Positions 43,024 to 52,193 of a DNA stretch of 64,000 nucleotides are shown here, one piece after another. The DNA is from Halothiobacillaceae bacterium (GTDB taxonomy: Bacteria; Pseudomonadota; Gammaproteobacteria; Halothiobacillales; Halothiobacillaceae), in NCBI GenBank assembly GCA_028696185.1, contig JAQVHL010000001.1:89383-153382 (forward strand), given 5' to 3'. The notes beneath the pieces are model-generated. The model did no database searches. It had not been told where the DNA came from and was given only the letters and a program-made list of their open reading frames with translations. Each line of letters opens with the position of its first letter. The stretch's first letter is position 1. Position numbers and translations under genes: made by a program.

Positions 43024-44973
43024 TCAGGGCTGGCGGGGGGGGACGGGCGGCAGGCGTTCGGAAAGGCGGATCATCTCGCCGTCGATGCGCCAGTCGAAAA
43101 CCGTGGTGTAGGCCAGTACGGACTGCACATAGTTGCGTGTCTCGTCGAAGGGAATGCTGTCGATCCAGGCATCGGCGGGCAGGGCGCTTTCGCGGGGCTG
43201 CCATTGGCGTACCCGTCCGGGGCCGGCGTTGTAGGCGGCAGTGGCCATGGCCTGATGCCCGTCGAAATTATCGCGAACATGCCCAAGATAGGCTGTGCCC
43301 AGGTCCACGTTCAGTGCCACATCGGTCAGTTGTGCGGGGTCGATCTTCCGGCCCAGTTTGCCGCCCATCCAGGTTGCCGTGGCGGGCATGAGCTGCATCA
43401 GGCCGACAGCGCCGACGCGGGAGCGCACCTCGTGCATGAACAGGCTTTCCTGGCGTATGACGCCGTAGACCCAGTGCGGGTCGAGTTCGCGTTCAGAGGC
43501 CGCGCGCAGCACGTCTTCCCGCCAGGGTAGGGGAAAGCGTACTTCAGGCAGGTCTGGGGCGCCCGCACGCAGGGCACGCCCCATGGCAACCTGGGCGCGG
43601 TCGTGCCAGCCCCAATGATCGGCCAGGCGGGCGGCATGTCCCAGTGTCGGGCCATCCATGCCGTCCAGGGCGGCGTTCCATTCGCGACGTGCTTCGTCGA
43701 TCATGCCCAGGGCGCGGAATTCGCGCGCCCGACGGATGGCCGGGCGCAGCGTTAGCGCGTCGAGGCGTCGTGTATCGATAGTCAGTGGTGGGTTGGTGGC
43801 GAAAGCATAGGGCAGGTTCAGCCGGTCGGCTGCCAGCAGGGCGTGGTAGCCGCTGCCCTGACGAGCCAGTTCCGCATACAGGGCCTGTGCGGTTTCCTTG
43901 CGTCCCAGAGCCTCACGGGCGCGCGCCAGCCAATAACGCCACTCTTCTCGCTCGCGTTCGGCGGCCGGCATGGCCTCGATGGCGGTGATTACATGCGGCC
44001 AATCCTGCTCGCGCAGGGCGGCCCGCACCTTCCAGGCGCGCAATTCTTCGTTTTCGCCTGCGCGTGGAACGGCGCGCAGCCAGCCCGATGCACGTGGATC
44101 CATGCGCCAGGCGGCGCGCAGCGCGATTTCCCTTTCGGCTTCGCCGATCTGTTCCGGGGTGAATGCGTAGCGGGTGCGCAAGCGCAGCCAGGCCGGGTGT
44201 GCCTGATCCGGATCCTTGCGTGCCAGCTTGCGTACGGCATCGACACGCATGTCCGCGCGCCAGCTGTCGTTCGGCGCGTCGGCGTCTTTTTTCAGAAAGG
44301 TATCCGGGGCCTCCACAGCGCGCTTCCATGCCTCCACGCGCTTGGGGGCTTCGCCACCCAGTTGGCGCGCGAGGGTGGCGGCCAAGGCCGGGTTGTCTTC
44401 GTCGAATGCCAGGCGGATGCGTTGGCGCAGGCGCTCGGGCGTGATCCAGCCGATAGTGTCGAGCATGGCGAAAGCCGGCTCGCAGGTGGTCGGGCGATTC
44501 CGACCGGACATCCATAGCTCGCCGGCCCGATTGACGATGCCCCCGGCCTGTCCGGTGCGCAGCTGAGCGGTGATGGCAAGACAGCGCAGCTCGATGCTCG
44601 TTTCGTCCTCGCGTATCAGGTCACGCACGGCTTCCCAGGCGTTGCGGCGGGCCAGTTCATGCAACCAGCGCGTGCGCAGGGTAGCGCTAAAATGCGCGTC
44701 GGCATGATGCTCCAGAAAGCGCTGAACCTGTTCGGCTGGGGCGCTGGGGAGTTGGGCCAGCAGCAGACGGTATTCCAGATACGGCTTGAGGGGGTAGCCA
44801 TCCAGTTCGCTCAGTGCCGCGCGCGCGCTGTCTACCTGTTCCTTCTCCAGTGCATCAAGGGCGGTCTGGAACAGGCGGCGTTCGTTCTGCAGGGGGGGGC
44901 CCTCTTCGGCCCCGGCCGGGGAGACGCTCAGGGCCGGAAGCACGAGGGCAAGAAGAAGGATCAGGGCGGGCAT
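43024..44973 (-). CDS. slt: Soluble lytic murein transglycosylase (Slt70-like)
   Basis: A 649-aa periplasmic enzyme that cleaves peptidoglycan with formation of anhydromuramic ends. It has a signal peptide (MPALILLLALVLPALSVSPAGA), a long alpha-superhelical U/L region (about residues 30-470) and a C-terminal lysozyme-like domain. The catalytic block is WVYGVIRQESLFMHEVRSRVGAVGLMQLMPATA (the Glu of QES is the general acid), followed by NVDLGTAYLGHV and TAAYNAGPGRVRQW. Length matches E. coli Slt70. It starts the leftward slt-prenyltransferase-sbcB-CBS run and is divergent from gluQ. Confidence 0.95.
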   Translation of the reverse strand: MPALILLLALVLPALSVSPAGAEEGPPLQNERRLFQTALDALEKEQVDSARAALSELDGYPLKPYLEYRLLLAQLPSAPAEQVQRFLEHHADAHFSATLRTRWLHELARRNAWEAVRDLIREDETSIELRCLAITAQLRTGQAGGIVNRAGELWMSGRNRPTTCEPAFAMLDTIGWITPERLRQRIRLAFDEDNPALAATLARQLGGEAPKRVEAWKRAVEAPDTFLKKDADAPNDSWRADMRVDAVRKLARKDPDQAHPAWLRLRTRYAFTPEQIGEAEREIALRAAWRMDPRASGWLRAVPRAGENEELRAWKVRAALREQDWPHVITAIEAMPAAEREREEWRYWLARAREALGRKETAQALYAELARQGSGYHALLAADRLNLPYAFATNPPLTIDTRRLDALTLRPAIRRAREFRALGMIDEARREWNAALDGMDGPTLGHAARLADHWGWHDRAQVAMGRALRAGAPDLPEVRFPLPWREDVLRAASERELDPHWVYGVIRQESLFMHEVRSRVGAVGLMQLMPATATWMGGKLGRKIDPAQLTDVALNVDLGTAYLGHVRDNFDGHQAMATAAYNAGPGRVRQWQPRESALPADAWIDSIPFDETRNYVQSVLAYTTVFDWRIDGEMIRLSERLPPVPPRQP

Positions 44974-45021
44974 GTGCTTTAAGTGCGGTCTTGAACGAGG
45001 CGAGGGTATACTTTACCGCTC

Positions 45022-45903
45022 ATGAAAGCGAGCGGCTATACAGGGCGATTCGCGCCCAGTCCCAGCGGGCCTTTGCACTTTGGCTCCCTGGTGACGGCGC
45101 TGGGAAGCTATATTGATGCCCGCCATCACGGCGGGCGTTGGTTGCTGCGCATCGAGGATATCGATACGGCGCGTTGTGTGCCGGGCGCGGCCGATGCCAT
45201 TCTGCGCACGCTGGAGGGCTTCGCCCTGTATTGGGACGAGACGCCTGTCTTCCAGACCCGGCGTCAGAGCGCTTATGAGGCGGCCTTGGCGCAGCTTCGC
45301 GCACAGGGGGCGGTCTACCCCTGCGCCTGCTCGCGGCAGGATATACGGCGGCTTGGTTTGCCCGGGCTTGAGGGGCCGCGCTATCCGGGAACCTGCAGGG
45401 AGGGCATGCCGGCAGGCACGACGATGCGTTCGCTGAGGCTCGATACGCGCGGGGCGAGGATCGCGTTTGCGGATCGCCGTCTCGGGCGGTGCGTACAGGA
45501 TGTGGAAGCGGCAATCGGGGATTTCGTGGTGCGGCGTGCCGATGGGCCGGTGGCCTATCACCTTGCCGTGGTGGTCGATGATGCCTGGCAGGGGGTGAGC
45601 GATGTGGTGCGCGGCGCCGATCTGCTGGATTCAACCGCGAGGCAGATTCATCTGCAAACCCTGCTGGGTCTGCCCACGCCGCGCTACCTGCATCTTCCTT
45701 TGGCATTGGGGCCCGATGGGCGCAAGCTGAGCAAGCAGAATCACGCGCCAGGGCTTGATCCAGAAAAAGACAGGGCCGCGCTGCCGGCGGCCCTGTCTTT
45801 TCTGGGGTTCGATCTGCCACCGGCGCTCCAGGGCGCGCCGGCGACCGAACTGCTGAGTTGGGCCGCCCTCCAGGGCCTGCCTTCCCTCAGCGCTTGTTCA
45901 TGA
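45022..45903 (+). CDS. gluQ: Glutamyl-Q tRNA(Asp) synthetase
   Basis: GluQ-RS attaches glutamate to the queuosine at position 34 of tRNA-Asp. The 293-aa protein is a truncated GluRS without an anticodon-binding domain: GRFAPSPSGPLHFGSLVTALGSYIDAR (HIGH-like), LLRIEDIDTAR, a zinc site with CACSRQDIRR and later YPGTC, and the KLSKQN motif in place of KMSKS. QueD for queuosine synthesis is also in this window (51.7 kb). The 3' end overlaps the convergent rhodanese gene by 17 bp. It is divergent from slt. Confidence 0.95.
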   Translation: MKASGYTGRFAPSPSGPLHFGSLVTALGSYIDARHHGGRWLLRIEDIDTARCVPGAADAILRTLEGFALYWDETPVFQTRRQSAYEAALAQLRAQGAVYPCACSRQDIRRLGLPGLEGPRYPGTCREGMPAGTTMRSLRLDTRGARIAFADRRLGRCVQDVEAAIGDFVVRRADGPVAYHLAVVVDDAWQGVSDVVRGADLLDSTARQIHLQTLLGLPTPRYLHLPLALGPDGRKLSKQNHAPGLDPEKDRAALPAALSFLGFDLPPALQGAPATELLSWAALQGLPSLSACS

Positions 45904-46696
45904 TGTCGTAATAGGCCTTGGCCCCGCCTTTCATGAAGTAGTACTCGGGAACGCCCTGGTCTTCCAGAAAATATTGCAACCACTGGACCTGACGACCGGT
46001 GGCATCGACCACGAACAGGGCACGGTTTTCGGCTTTGGCGCGTTCGGTATAGGTTTTCAGGGCCTGGTTGTCCAGGGGCGTGAAGTGCTCGCGCATGTTG
46101 AACAGCGACAGCCCTTCGCGCTGGAAGGCATCGCGGATGTCGATGATGATCGGGTTCGGCGTGTTCATGAGCTTCTGCATGAAAGCCTCCGGCGCCAGCA
46201 GGTGCTGTGCGAATTTTTTCTCGCTGATGAGCTTGCCCGGCTCTACGGTTTTTCCCAGCAGCTCGGCACGCTCCGGGTGGGCCGTGGCCCAGTCGAAAAC
46301 ACCGGGATCGAACACGAACAGGTTGGTCAGTCCGTCCTGGCTGGCGCGTTGTGCCGCCTGATAGGCTTTCGCGCAGGTATGGCCGTTGCAATAGAACGCC
46401 ATGGGGCTGCTGGGGTTTTCGTTGCGAAGCGCCTTGATCTGCTCGTCGAATTCAGGCGGGCCAATGGGCACCAGCTTCGCGCCTTTGATACGCAGGGTTT
46501 CGTATTCGTAGGCTGAGCGCACATCGACCACGACGACATCGGCGAAGCGCCTGTCCAGCTCCTCCACTTCCATCGTCTTGAGGGTCGGGTAGGATTTCCG
46601 CAGCGGGAACGGGTCGGCATCGTCCGCGGCCCGGACTGCCGTGGCGGTAAAAATCAGCGTGAGGAACGCAATCAGCAGGGATGGGAAGGTCTTCAA
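45887..46696 (-). CDS. Exported tandem rhodanese-domain protein
   Basis: A 269-aa protein with a signal peptide (MKTFPSLLIAFLTLIFTATAVRA) and two rhodanese folds. The first (about residues 40-135) has DVRSAYEYETLRIKGAKLVPI and the catalytic-loop Cys in FYCNGHTCAKAYQAA. The second (about 150-265) has PNPIIIDIRDAFQREG but the active-site loop reads VDATGRQVQW with no Cys, so it is likely inactive, as in other tandem rhodaneses where the order is often reversed. It should work in the periplasm on sulfane sulfur or as a binding module. The stop overlaps gluQ's 3' end. Confidence 0.85.
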   Translation of the reverse strand: MKTFPSLLIAFLTLIFTATAVRAADDADPFPLRKSYPTLKTMEVEELDRRFADVVVVDVRSAYEYETLRIKGAKLVPIGPPEFDEQIKALRNENPSSPMAFYCNGHTCAKAYQAAQRASQDGLTNLFVFDPGVFDWATAHPERAELLGKTVEPGKLISEKKFAQHLLAPEAFMQKLMNTPNPIIIDIRDAFQREGLSLFNMREHFTPLDNQALKTYTERAKAENRALFVVDATGRQVQWLQYFLEDQGVPEYYFMKGGAKAYYDIMNKR

Positions 46697-46820
46697 CGCC
46701 CGGCTCCTTCTGGTTGAAATAGGGTGCGCCTAAGAGCAAGAATGCTGTCACTTAATGTCGTCCGAAACAAGCGCCGCGTCCGGGTAAGCTTTTGTGACGA
46801 TGCCATGACGGCCTGCTCAG

Positions 46821-46826
46821 TATAAA
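46821..46826 (+). promoter_or_regulatory. Possible -10 box for the 228-aa lipoprotein gene
   Basis: TATAAA (followed by T) lies 20 bp before the ATG at 46847 in the rhodanese/lipoprotein divergent region. I do not see a good -35 at the right distance, so only the -10-like element is offered. Confidence 0.3.
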
Positions 46827-46846
46827 TTCGGGTAATTCCTTACGCC

Positions 46847-47533
46847 ATGAAAGCCTTTTATCGTCCCCCTGTTTTGTTTGCGAAATCGCTGTTTGTACCC
46901 GTTCTTGCGGGCGGCTTGCTGGCCTGCTCGCCCGCCGAGCCGCCCAAGCCGGAAACCCTGCCCTGGCACATCGAGCGCCTGCCCGATGGCAGTACACGGG
47001 TGCTGGGGCTTGAACTGGGGCGTACCACTTTGCTTGAAGCCAGGCACATCCTCGATCAGCGCGCCGATTTCAGCCTGTTCAAGTCGCCGGATGGCCGTCT
47101 GAGCGTGGAGGCGTTTTATGGACGATTCCGCATTGGTCCCTTCGATGCGGTGCTGATTGGGGAGGTGGGGGCGACGGAGGCGCAATTGCAGGGGCTGGCT
47201 GAGCGTGCCGGTCGCCCCAAAGGCGGCCCCAGCGGTTCGTGGAAGATGGAGCTGACCGATGACGATATCCGTTTGTTGCAGGATTGGCCGATACGCTCGC
47301 TGACCTATGTGCCACGTACCGTCGAGTACAGTGAGGATTTTCTGCGCCGTCAGCTGGGTGCGCCCAAGGAAAGGCAGACGCTGGCGCCGGGGGCCGAAGC
47401 ACTGTTCTGGCCGGAGCTGGGGCTGGCGGTCGTGGTGAATGCCGATGAGAAGGAAATATTTCAGTACACCGCGCCCGCCGAATTCGAGCGCCTGCGCCAA
47501 CGTGTGCTGACGCCGCCGCGCCCGCTGGAGTAG
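46847..47533 (+). CDS. Uncharacterised lipoprotein
   Basis: A 228-aa lipoprotein of unknown function. The signal peptide (FAKSLFVPVLAGGLLAC) ends in the lipobox LLAC at about residue 27, followed by a Pro-rich linker (SPAEPPKPETLP). The mature part is a mixed alpha/beta domain with WHIERLPDGSTRVLGLELGRTTLLEAR (an SmpA/OmlA-like GxxxxxL pattern is possible but not convincing) and a C-terminal half with YSEDFLRRQLGAPKERQ and EALFWPELGLAVVVNADEKEIFQY. It is flanked by a divergent rhodanese gene and a convergent prfC. I recognise no domain with confidence. Confidence 0.75.
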   Translation: MKAFYRPPVLFAKSLFVPVLAGGLLACSPAEPPKPETLPWHIERLPDGSTRVLGLELGRTTLLEARHILDQRADFSLFKSPDGRLSVEAFYGRFRIGPFDAVLIGEVGATEAQLQGLAERAGRPKGGPSGSWKMELTDDDIRLLQDWPIRSLTYVPRTVEYSEDFLRRQLGAPKERQTLAPGAEALFWPELGLAVVVNADEKEIFQYTAPAEFERLRQRVLTPPRPLE

Positions 47534-47557
47534 GACCGGCGTAGGGGGAGGCAAAGC

Positions 47558-47578
47558 AAAAAGGGCCGTAAGGCCCTT
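47558..47578 (-). terminator. Intrinsic terminator of prfC
   Basis: On the minus strand, AAGGGCC, loop TTAC, GGCCCTT is followed by TTTGCTTT, 32 bp past the prfC stop. The plus-strand lipoprotein ends 24 bp away, so it may serve both. Confidence 0.85.
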
Positions 47579-47610
47579 GATTGTCGAGATCGAGCCGGAA
47601 TGGCTCTGGT

Positions 47611-49200
<1,590 letters not shown>

Positions 49201-49269
49201 GGTGTCGGGTCTTCGATTCGAGGCGCCATTCTAACAGCCCTCTTGCCGGGGTATGAACCGGCTGCCAAC

Positions 49270-49297
49270 AAAAAGGCCCGACAGCGTGTCGGGCCTT
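49270..49297 (-). terminator. Intrinsic terminator of the minus-strand DUF302 gene
   Basis: On the minus strand AAGGCCCGACA, loop CGC, TGTCGGGCCTT runs into TTTTTGTTGG, 24 bp past the DUF302 stop. It insulates prfC, which begins 70 bp further along. Confidence 0.92.
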
Positions 49298-49320
49298 GGG
49301 GCGCGGGGTCAGGGCGAGGA

Positions 49321-49989
49321 TCAGATTTCGCCTTTGGAGGCTTTTTCCATCATTTCCCAGATGGTCTCACGCACTTGCCAGGCGGCTTCCTTCAGCTCGG
49401 GATGGCTGTCCAGCTTCTGGCCCATCTTGAGCATCATGTCCATGTTGAGGGTGTAGAGCCACAGGCCATCGGCTTTTTCCACCACGATGATGCGGCAGGG
49501 CAGGAAGGCGGCCATCGGCGGGGCGAAGTCCACCATCTTGCGTGCGGTTTCCGGGTTGCAGTAGGAGAAGACCTTGAGCACGCCGGACTGTACGCCACGC
49601 GCCAGCAGCTCCTCGGACAACGGCAGCTCGCCTACGGCCTTGATGTTGCGCTCGGAGGCGACGGAGGCCAGGGCGTCCTGGATGTCTTCCAGGCTCACGC
49701 CCTCCTTGACCTTGCGTTCCCAGACCACGGTGTAGGCGATTTCGCCTTTGGAGTCCACCCAGCGCTTGAGCATGGAGGCGGTTTCCTCGGCGGCCCCCGG
49801 AGCCAGGTTGCGCGCCGCCGTCACCATGCCTGTGGCATTCTGGTTCATGACGTCCATGATCGGTTTCATTTCCGGGCTCAGCATGCCCGGCATGAGCGTC
49901 ATCATGCCGCCCATCTTGCCCGCCATGAAGACTCCGGCCACGATGGCCACGACGCCGATGAGGGCGAGAATATTGCGAATCAGGCCCAT
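49321..49989 (-). CDS. DUF302-domain membrane-anchored protein
   Basis: A 222-aa protein with an N-terminal membrane anchor or uncleaved signal (LIRNILALIGVVAIVAGVFMAGKMGG) and a C-terminal DUF302 domain (about residues 95-195), including ALASVASERNIKAVGELPLSEEL, VFSYCNPETARKMVDFAPPMAAFLPCRIIVVE and GLWLYTLNMDMML. The conserved FCNP/PCRI type motifs and two Cys are present. DUF302 proteins are frequent in sulfur-oxidising and methylotrophic bacteria; function is unknown. GGAGG lies five bases before the start. It is divergent from a paralogue at 50.2 kb. Confidence 0.88.
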   Translation of the reverse strand: MGLIRNILALIGVVAIVAGVFMAGKMGGMMTLMPGMLSPEMKPIMDVMNQNATGMVTAARNLAPGAAEETASMLKRWVDSKGEIAYTVVWERKVKEGVSLEDIQDALASVASERNIKAVGELPLSEELLARGVQSGVLKVFSYCNPETARKMVDFAPPMAAFLPCRIIVVEKADGLWLYTLNMDMMLKMGQKLDSHPELKEAAWQVRETIWEMMEKASKGEI

Positions 49990-50030
49990 GGAATCCTCCA
50001 GAATTATTCCAGTACAGGGTTTATTAAGGC

Positions 50031-50127
50031 TCGCTAATATGAAGACGGCCTGATGCGCTGTCGAACAAAAATCCGTGATGAATGATAAGGTCGATTAATA
50101 CCAAGCGCTATACATGGGTATTAGCGA
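50031..50127. repeat. Divergent inverted repeat between the two DUF302 genes
   Basis: TCGCTAATA (50031-50039) and TATTAGCGA (50119-50127) are perfect 9-bp reverse complements 79 bp apart within the AT-rich divergent promoter region. A smaller imperfect pair, CGCTATAC/GTATTAGCG, nests around 50106-50126. Paired sites in a shared promoter region suggest a common operator; no regulator is identified. Confidence 0.5.
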
Positions 50128-50154
50128 CCCTTATCCACGGTAAATTTAATAAGT

Positions 50155-50183
50155 TTGTAAGAATCTTCTTACACAACTAGAGT
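50155..50183 (+). promoter_or_regulatory. Promoter with palindromic operator for the plus-strand DUF302 gene
   Basis: TTGTAA (50155-50160) and TAGAGT (50178-50183) are 17 bp apart, 25 bp before the first possible start codon. Between and over them lies a perfect inverted repeat GTAAGAA-TC-TTCTTAC (50157-50172), covering the -35 box. Operator function is inferred from this position. Confidence 0.5.
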
Positions 50184-50219
50184 CATCCCGTCCAACCCAA
50201 TGACAGGATGAGTCCCAAA

Positions 50220-50786
50220 ATGAAGAAATTCGCCAGTGCGATCCTACTTGTGGCCGCGACGTCCCTTAGCGGCTGTGGCTTCCTTTCCATCAAGGACAAC
50301 CTTGATCCGAAAGCCATGGATGTCTATTCCGATCTGTACGACAAATTCGTCGAAAGTGGAGGCGATCTGGGAGCGGCCACCGTCTGGCGCATGGAAGTTC
50401 AGAAGGGCGTAACGACCGACGATATCGCTGAAGCCCTGAAGTCCGCCTCATTGGGGACAGGGCTGCTGGATGTCGGCCAGATGCCGCTGTCCCAGGAAAT
50501 CGAAGCACGTACCGGCGAAAAGCAGCGTTACCTGCATATCTACCAGTTCTGCAACCCGATCACCGCGCGCAAGGCGACCGATTTCAGCCCGTACTTCTCC
50601 GCTTACCTGCCCTGCCGTATTTCGGTGGTCGAGGACGAGAAGGGCACGTTGTGGCTGTACTCGCTCAATATGGATATGTTCGTCCATGGCGGTCGCAACA
50701 TGCCGGAGGAGTTCAAGAAGGACGCCCTGCATGTGCGCAACACCATCTGGAATATGATGGTCAAGGCATCCAAGGGCGAGTTCTGA
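50220..50786 (+). CDS. DUF302-domain lipoprotein
   Basis: A 188-aa lipoprotein paralogous to the divergent DUF302 protein. The signal peptide MKKFASAILLVAATSLSGC has the lipobox LSGC, and the DUF302 domain covers about residues 55-160, with MPLSQEIEARTGEKQRYLHI, QFCNPITARKATDFSPYFSAYLPCRISVVE and LWLYSLNMDMF. The shared FCNP...LPCRI and LNMDM blocks show common ancestry with the 49.3-kb gene. I use the ATG at 50220; an in-frame ATG four codons earlier at 50208 is also possible. One copy is lipid-anchored and the other is membrane-anchored, which suggests different sites in the envelope. Confidence 0.87.
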   Translation: MKKFASAILLVAATSLSGCGFLSIKDNLDPKAMDVYSDLYDKFVESGGDLGAATVWRMEVQKGVTTDDIAEALKSASLGTGLLDVGQMPLSQEIEARTGEKQRYLHIYQFCNPITARKATDFSPYFSAYLPCRISVVEDEKGTLWLYSLNMDMFVHGGRNMPEEFKKDALHVRNTIWNMMVKASKGEF

Positions 50787-50826
50787 ACCCTACTCTTTGT
50801 GTACCCGTCACTTGCGGGTAGGCGAC

Positions 50827-50859
50827 AAAAAAAACCCGGCGTTGAGCCGGGTTTTTTTT
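50827..50859. terminator. Strong bidirectional terminator
   Basis: Perfect 14-bp arms A8CCCGGC and GCCGGGT8 enclose GTTGA, giving U-tracts on both strands. It lies 40 bp past the DUF302 stop and 18 bp past the folE2 stop, so it ends both convergent units. A weaker TACCCG/CGGGTA hairpin precedes it. Confidence 0.95.
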
Positions 50860-50876
50860 CGGGCGGGGCGAGGGTA

Positions 50877-51683
50877 TCAGCGCAGGCGGCGCTCGATGCA
50901 GGCCCAGGCGGAGTGATTGTGGATGGATTCGAAATTTTCGACCTCGGCGCGGTAGGCGCGCAGACCGGGCAAGGTGTTCAGGGCGCCGGCCACGTCGCGG
51001 ATCATGTCTTCGACAAACTTGGGGTTATCGAAGGCGCGTTCGGTGATGAATTTCTCGTCCGGGCGCTTGAGTATGCCGTACAGCTCGCAGGAGCCTTGTG
51101 CCTCCAGGGTGGCGATGAGCGTGTCGAGAGAGAATTCGCCGTCAACTTCGGCTTCCACAGTGATGTGCGAGCGCTGGTTGTGCGCGCCGTATTCGGAGAT
51201 TTCCTTGGAGCAGGGGCAGAGACTGGTGACGGGAACCACCACGCGCACCCGTACCCGGCCGCCTTGTGCGTCGAGCTCGCCTATCAGGGTGACTTCATAA
51301 TCGAGCAGACTGGTCACGCCGGAAACCGGGGCCGGTTTGTCGCGGAAGTACGGGAAGCGGAATTCGGCGCGGGCATTGCCGGCTTCCAGGCGTCCGGCCA
51401 TGGCCTGCAACCAGGCCGGCAGGCCGGCAATGGAGATTTCCAGGGGGGCTTCGTTCAGCATCTGTACGAAACGTGACATGTGGGTGCCCTTGCGATCATG
51501 CGGCAGACCGACAGTCAGGGTACAGAGTGCGACCGTGTTCTGCATCCGGCCGGAATCGAGCACGCGCGCGGGGTGGCGTATGTCGCGGATGCCGACCTGG
51601 TCGATGGCAATTTCACGCGGGTCGGGGGAGGATTGTACGTCCGGCATGGCCGGCGCGAGGGCGTTCGTGTCTTGCGGGCTCAT
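50877..51683 (-). CDS. folE2: GTP cyclohydrolase FolE2
   Basis: FolE2 (COG1469) converts GTP to dihydroneopterin triphosphate, the first step of folate and of queuosine synthesis, and unlike FolE it does not need zinc. The 268-aa protein has MPDVQSSPDPREIAIDQVGI at the start and the active-site block VVVPVTSLCPCSKEISEYGAHNQRSHITV, with the conserved metal-binding Cys. The C-terminus carries EDMIRDVAGALNTL and FESIHNHSAWACIE. It overlaps queD by 4 bp, which fits supply of the pterin precursor for queuosine. The queD-folE2 pair suggests a queuosine-directed role. Confidence 0.95.
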   Translation of the reverse strand: MSPQDTNALAPAMPDVQSSPDPREIAIDQVGIRDIRHPARVLDSGRMQNTVALCTLTVGLPHDRKGTHMSRFVQMLNEAPLEISIAGLPAWLQAMAGRLEAGNARAEFRFPYFRDKPAPVSGVTSLLDYEVTLIGELDAQGGRVRVRVVVPVTSLCPCSKEISEYGAHNQRSHITVEAEVDGEFSLDTLIATLEAQGSCELYGILKRPDEKFITERAFDNPKFVEDMIRDVAGALNTLPGLRAYRAEVENFESIHNHSAWACIERRLR

Positions 51684-52063
51684 TCGTCTTCCCGGTAGGT
51701 GACGCAGGCGCGTTCGGTTTCCCAGAGGGTGACGGCGCTCACGCGCGCGTCGGGGGTGTTCAGCCGTTCGCCGACCTGACGATAGAACCAGGCGGCGATG
51801 TTTTCCGCCGTAGGATTGATCGTGTCAAACGGCGGGATTTCGTTGAGGTAAAAGTGATCCAGATGCGCCGCTACCTCGCGGGCCGCCTGCTTCATGCGCT
51901 TGAAGTCGACCACCATGCCGACACCGTCGAGGCGGCGTCCGGTCACTTCCACTTCGACCTTCCAGTTGTGGCCATGCAGGCGGGCGCAGTTGCCGTCATA
52001 GCCATGCAGGCGATGTGCGGCGGCAAAATCGGTCTCGACCCGTAGGGTGTAGGTGCCGGCCAT
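51680..52063 (-). CDS. queD: 6-carboxy-5,6,7,8-tetrahydropterin synthase
   Basis: QueD converts dihydroneopterin triphosphate to 6-carboxytetrahydropterin in queuosine synthesis. The 127-aa protein has zinc ligands His17, His30 and His32 (AAAHRL, LHGHNW) and Cys26 as the catalytic Cys of the CxxxHGH motif, followed by VVDFKRMK, LDHFYLNEIP, NPTAENIAAWF and the C-terminal WETERACVTY with the substrate-binding Glu. It overlaps folE2, and gluQ, which uses the product in tRNA, is also in this window. No folE-type zinc-responsive box is visible upstream. Confidence 0.93.
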   Translation of the reverse strand: MAGTYTLRVETDFAAAHRLHGYDGNCARLHGHNWKVEVEVTGRRLDGVGMVVDFKRMKQAAREVAAHLDHFYLNEIPPFDTINPTAENIAAWFYRQVGERLNTPDARVSAVTLWETERACVTYREDE

Positions 52064-52193
52064 GATGTGAATTACCTGAATTTCGTGGGCTGGGTCGCGT
52101 CAGGCCATCCCGCCTGTAACGTGACGATTCTCCGCAGGGCGGTGTGTCCTTGGCCGATGCCTTGCGGATTATCCCGAGTGGTTTGCTTGGATA

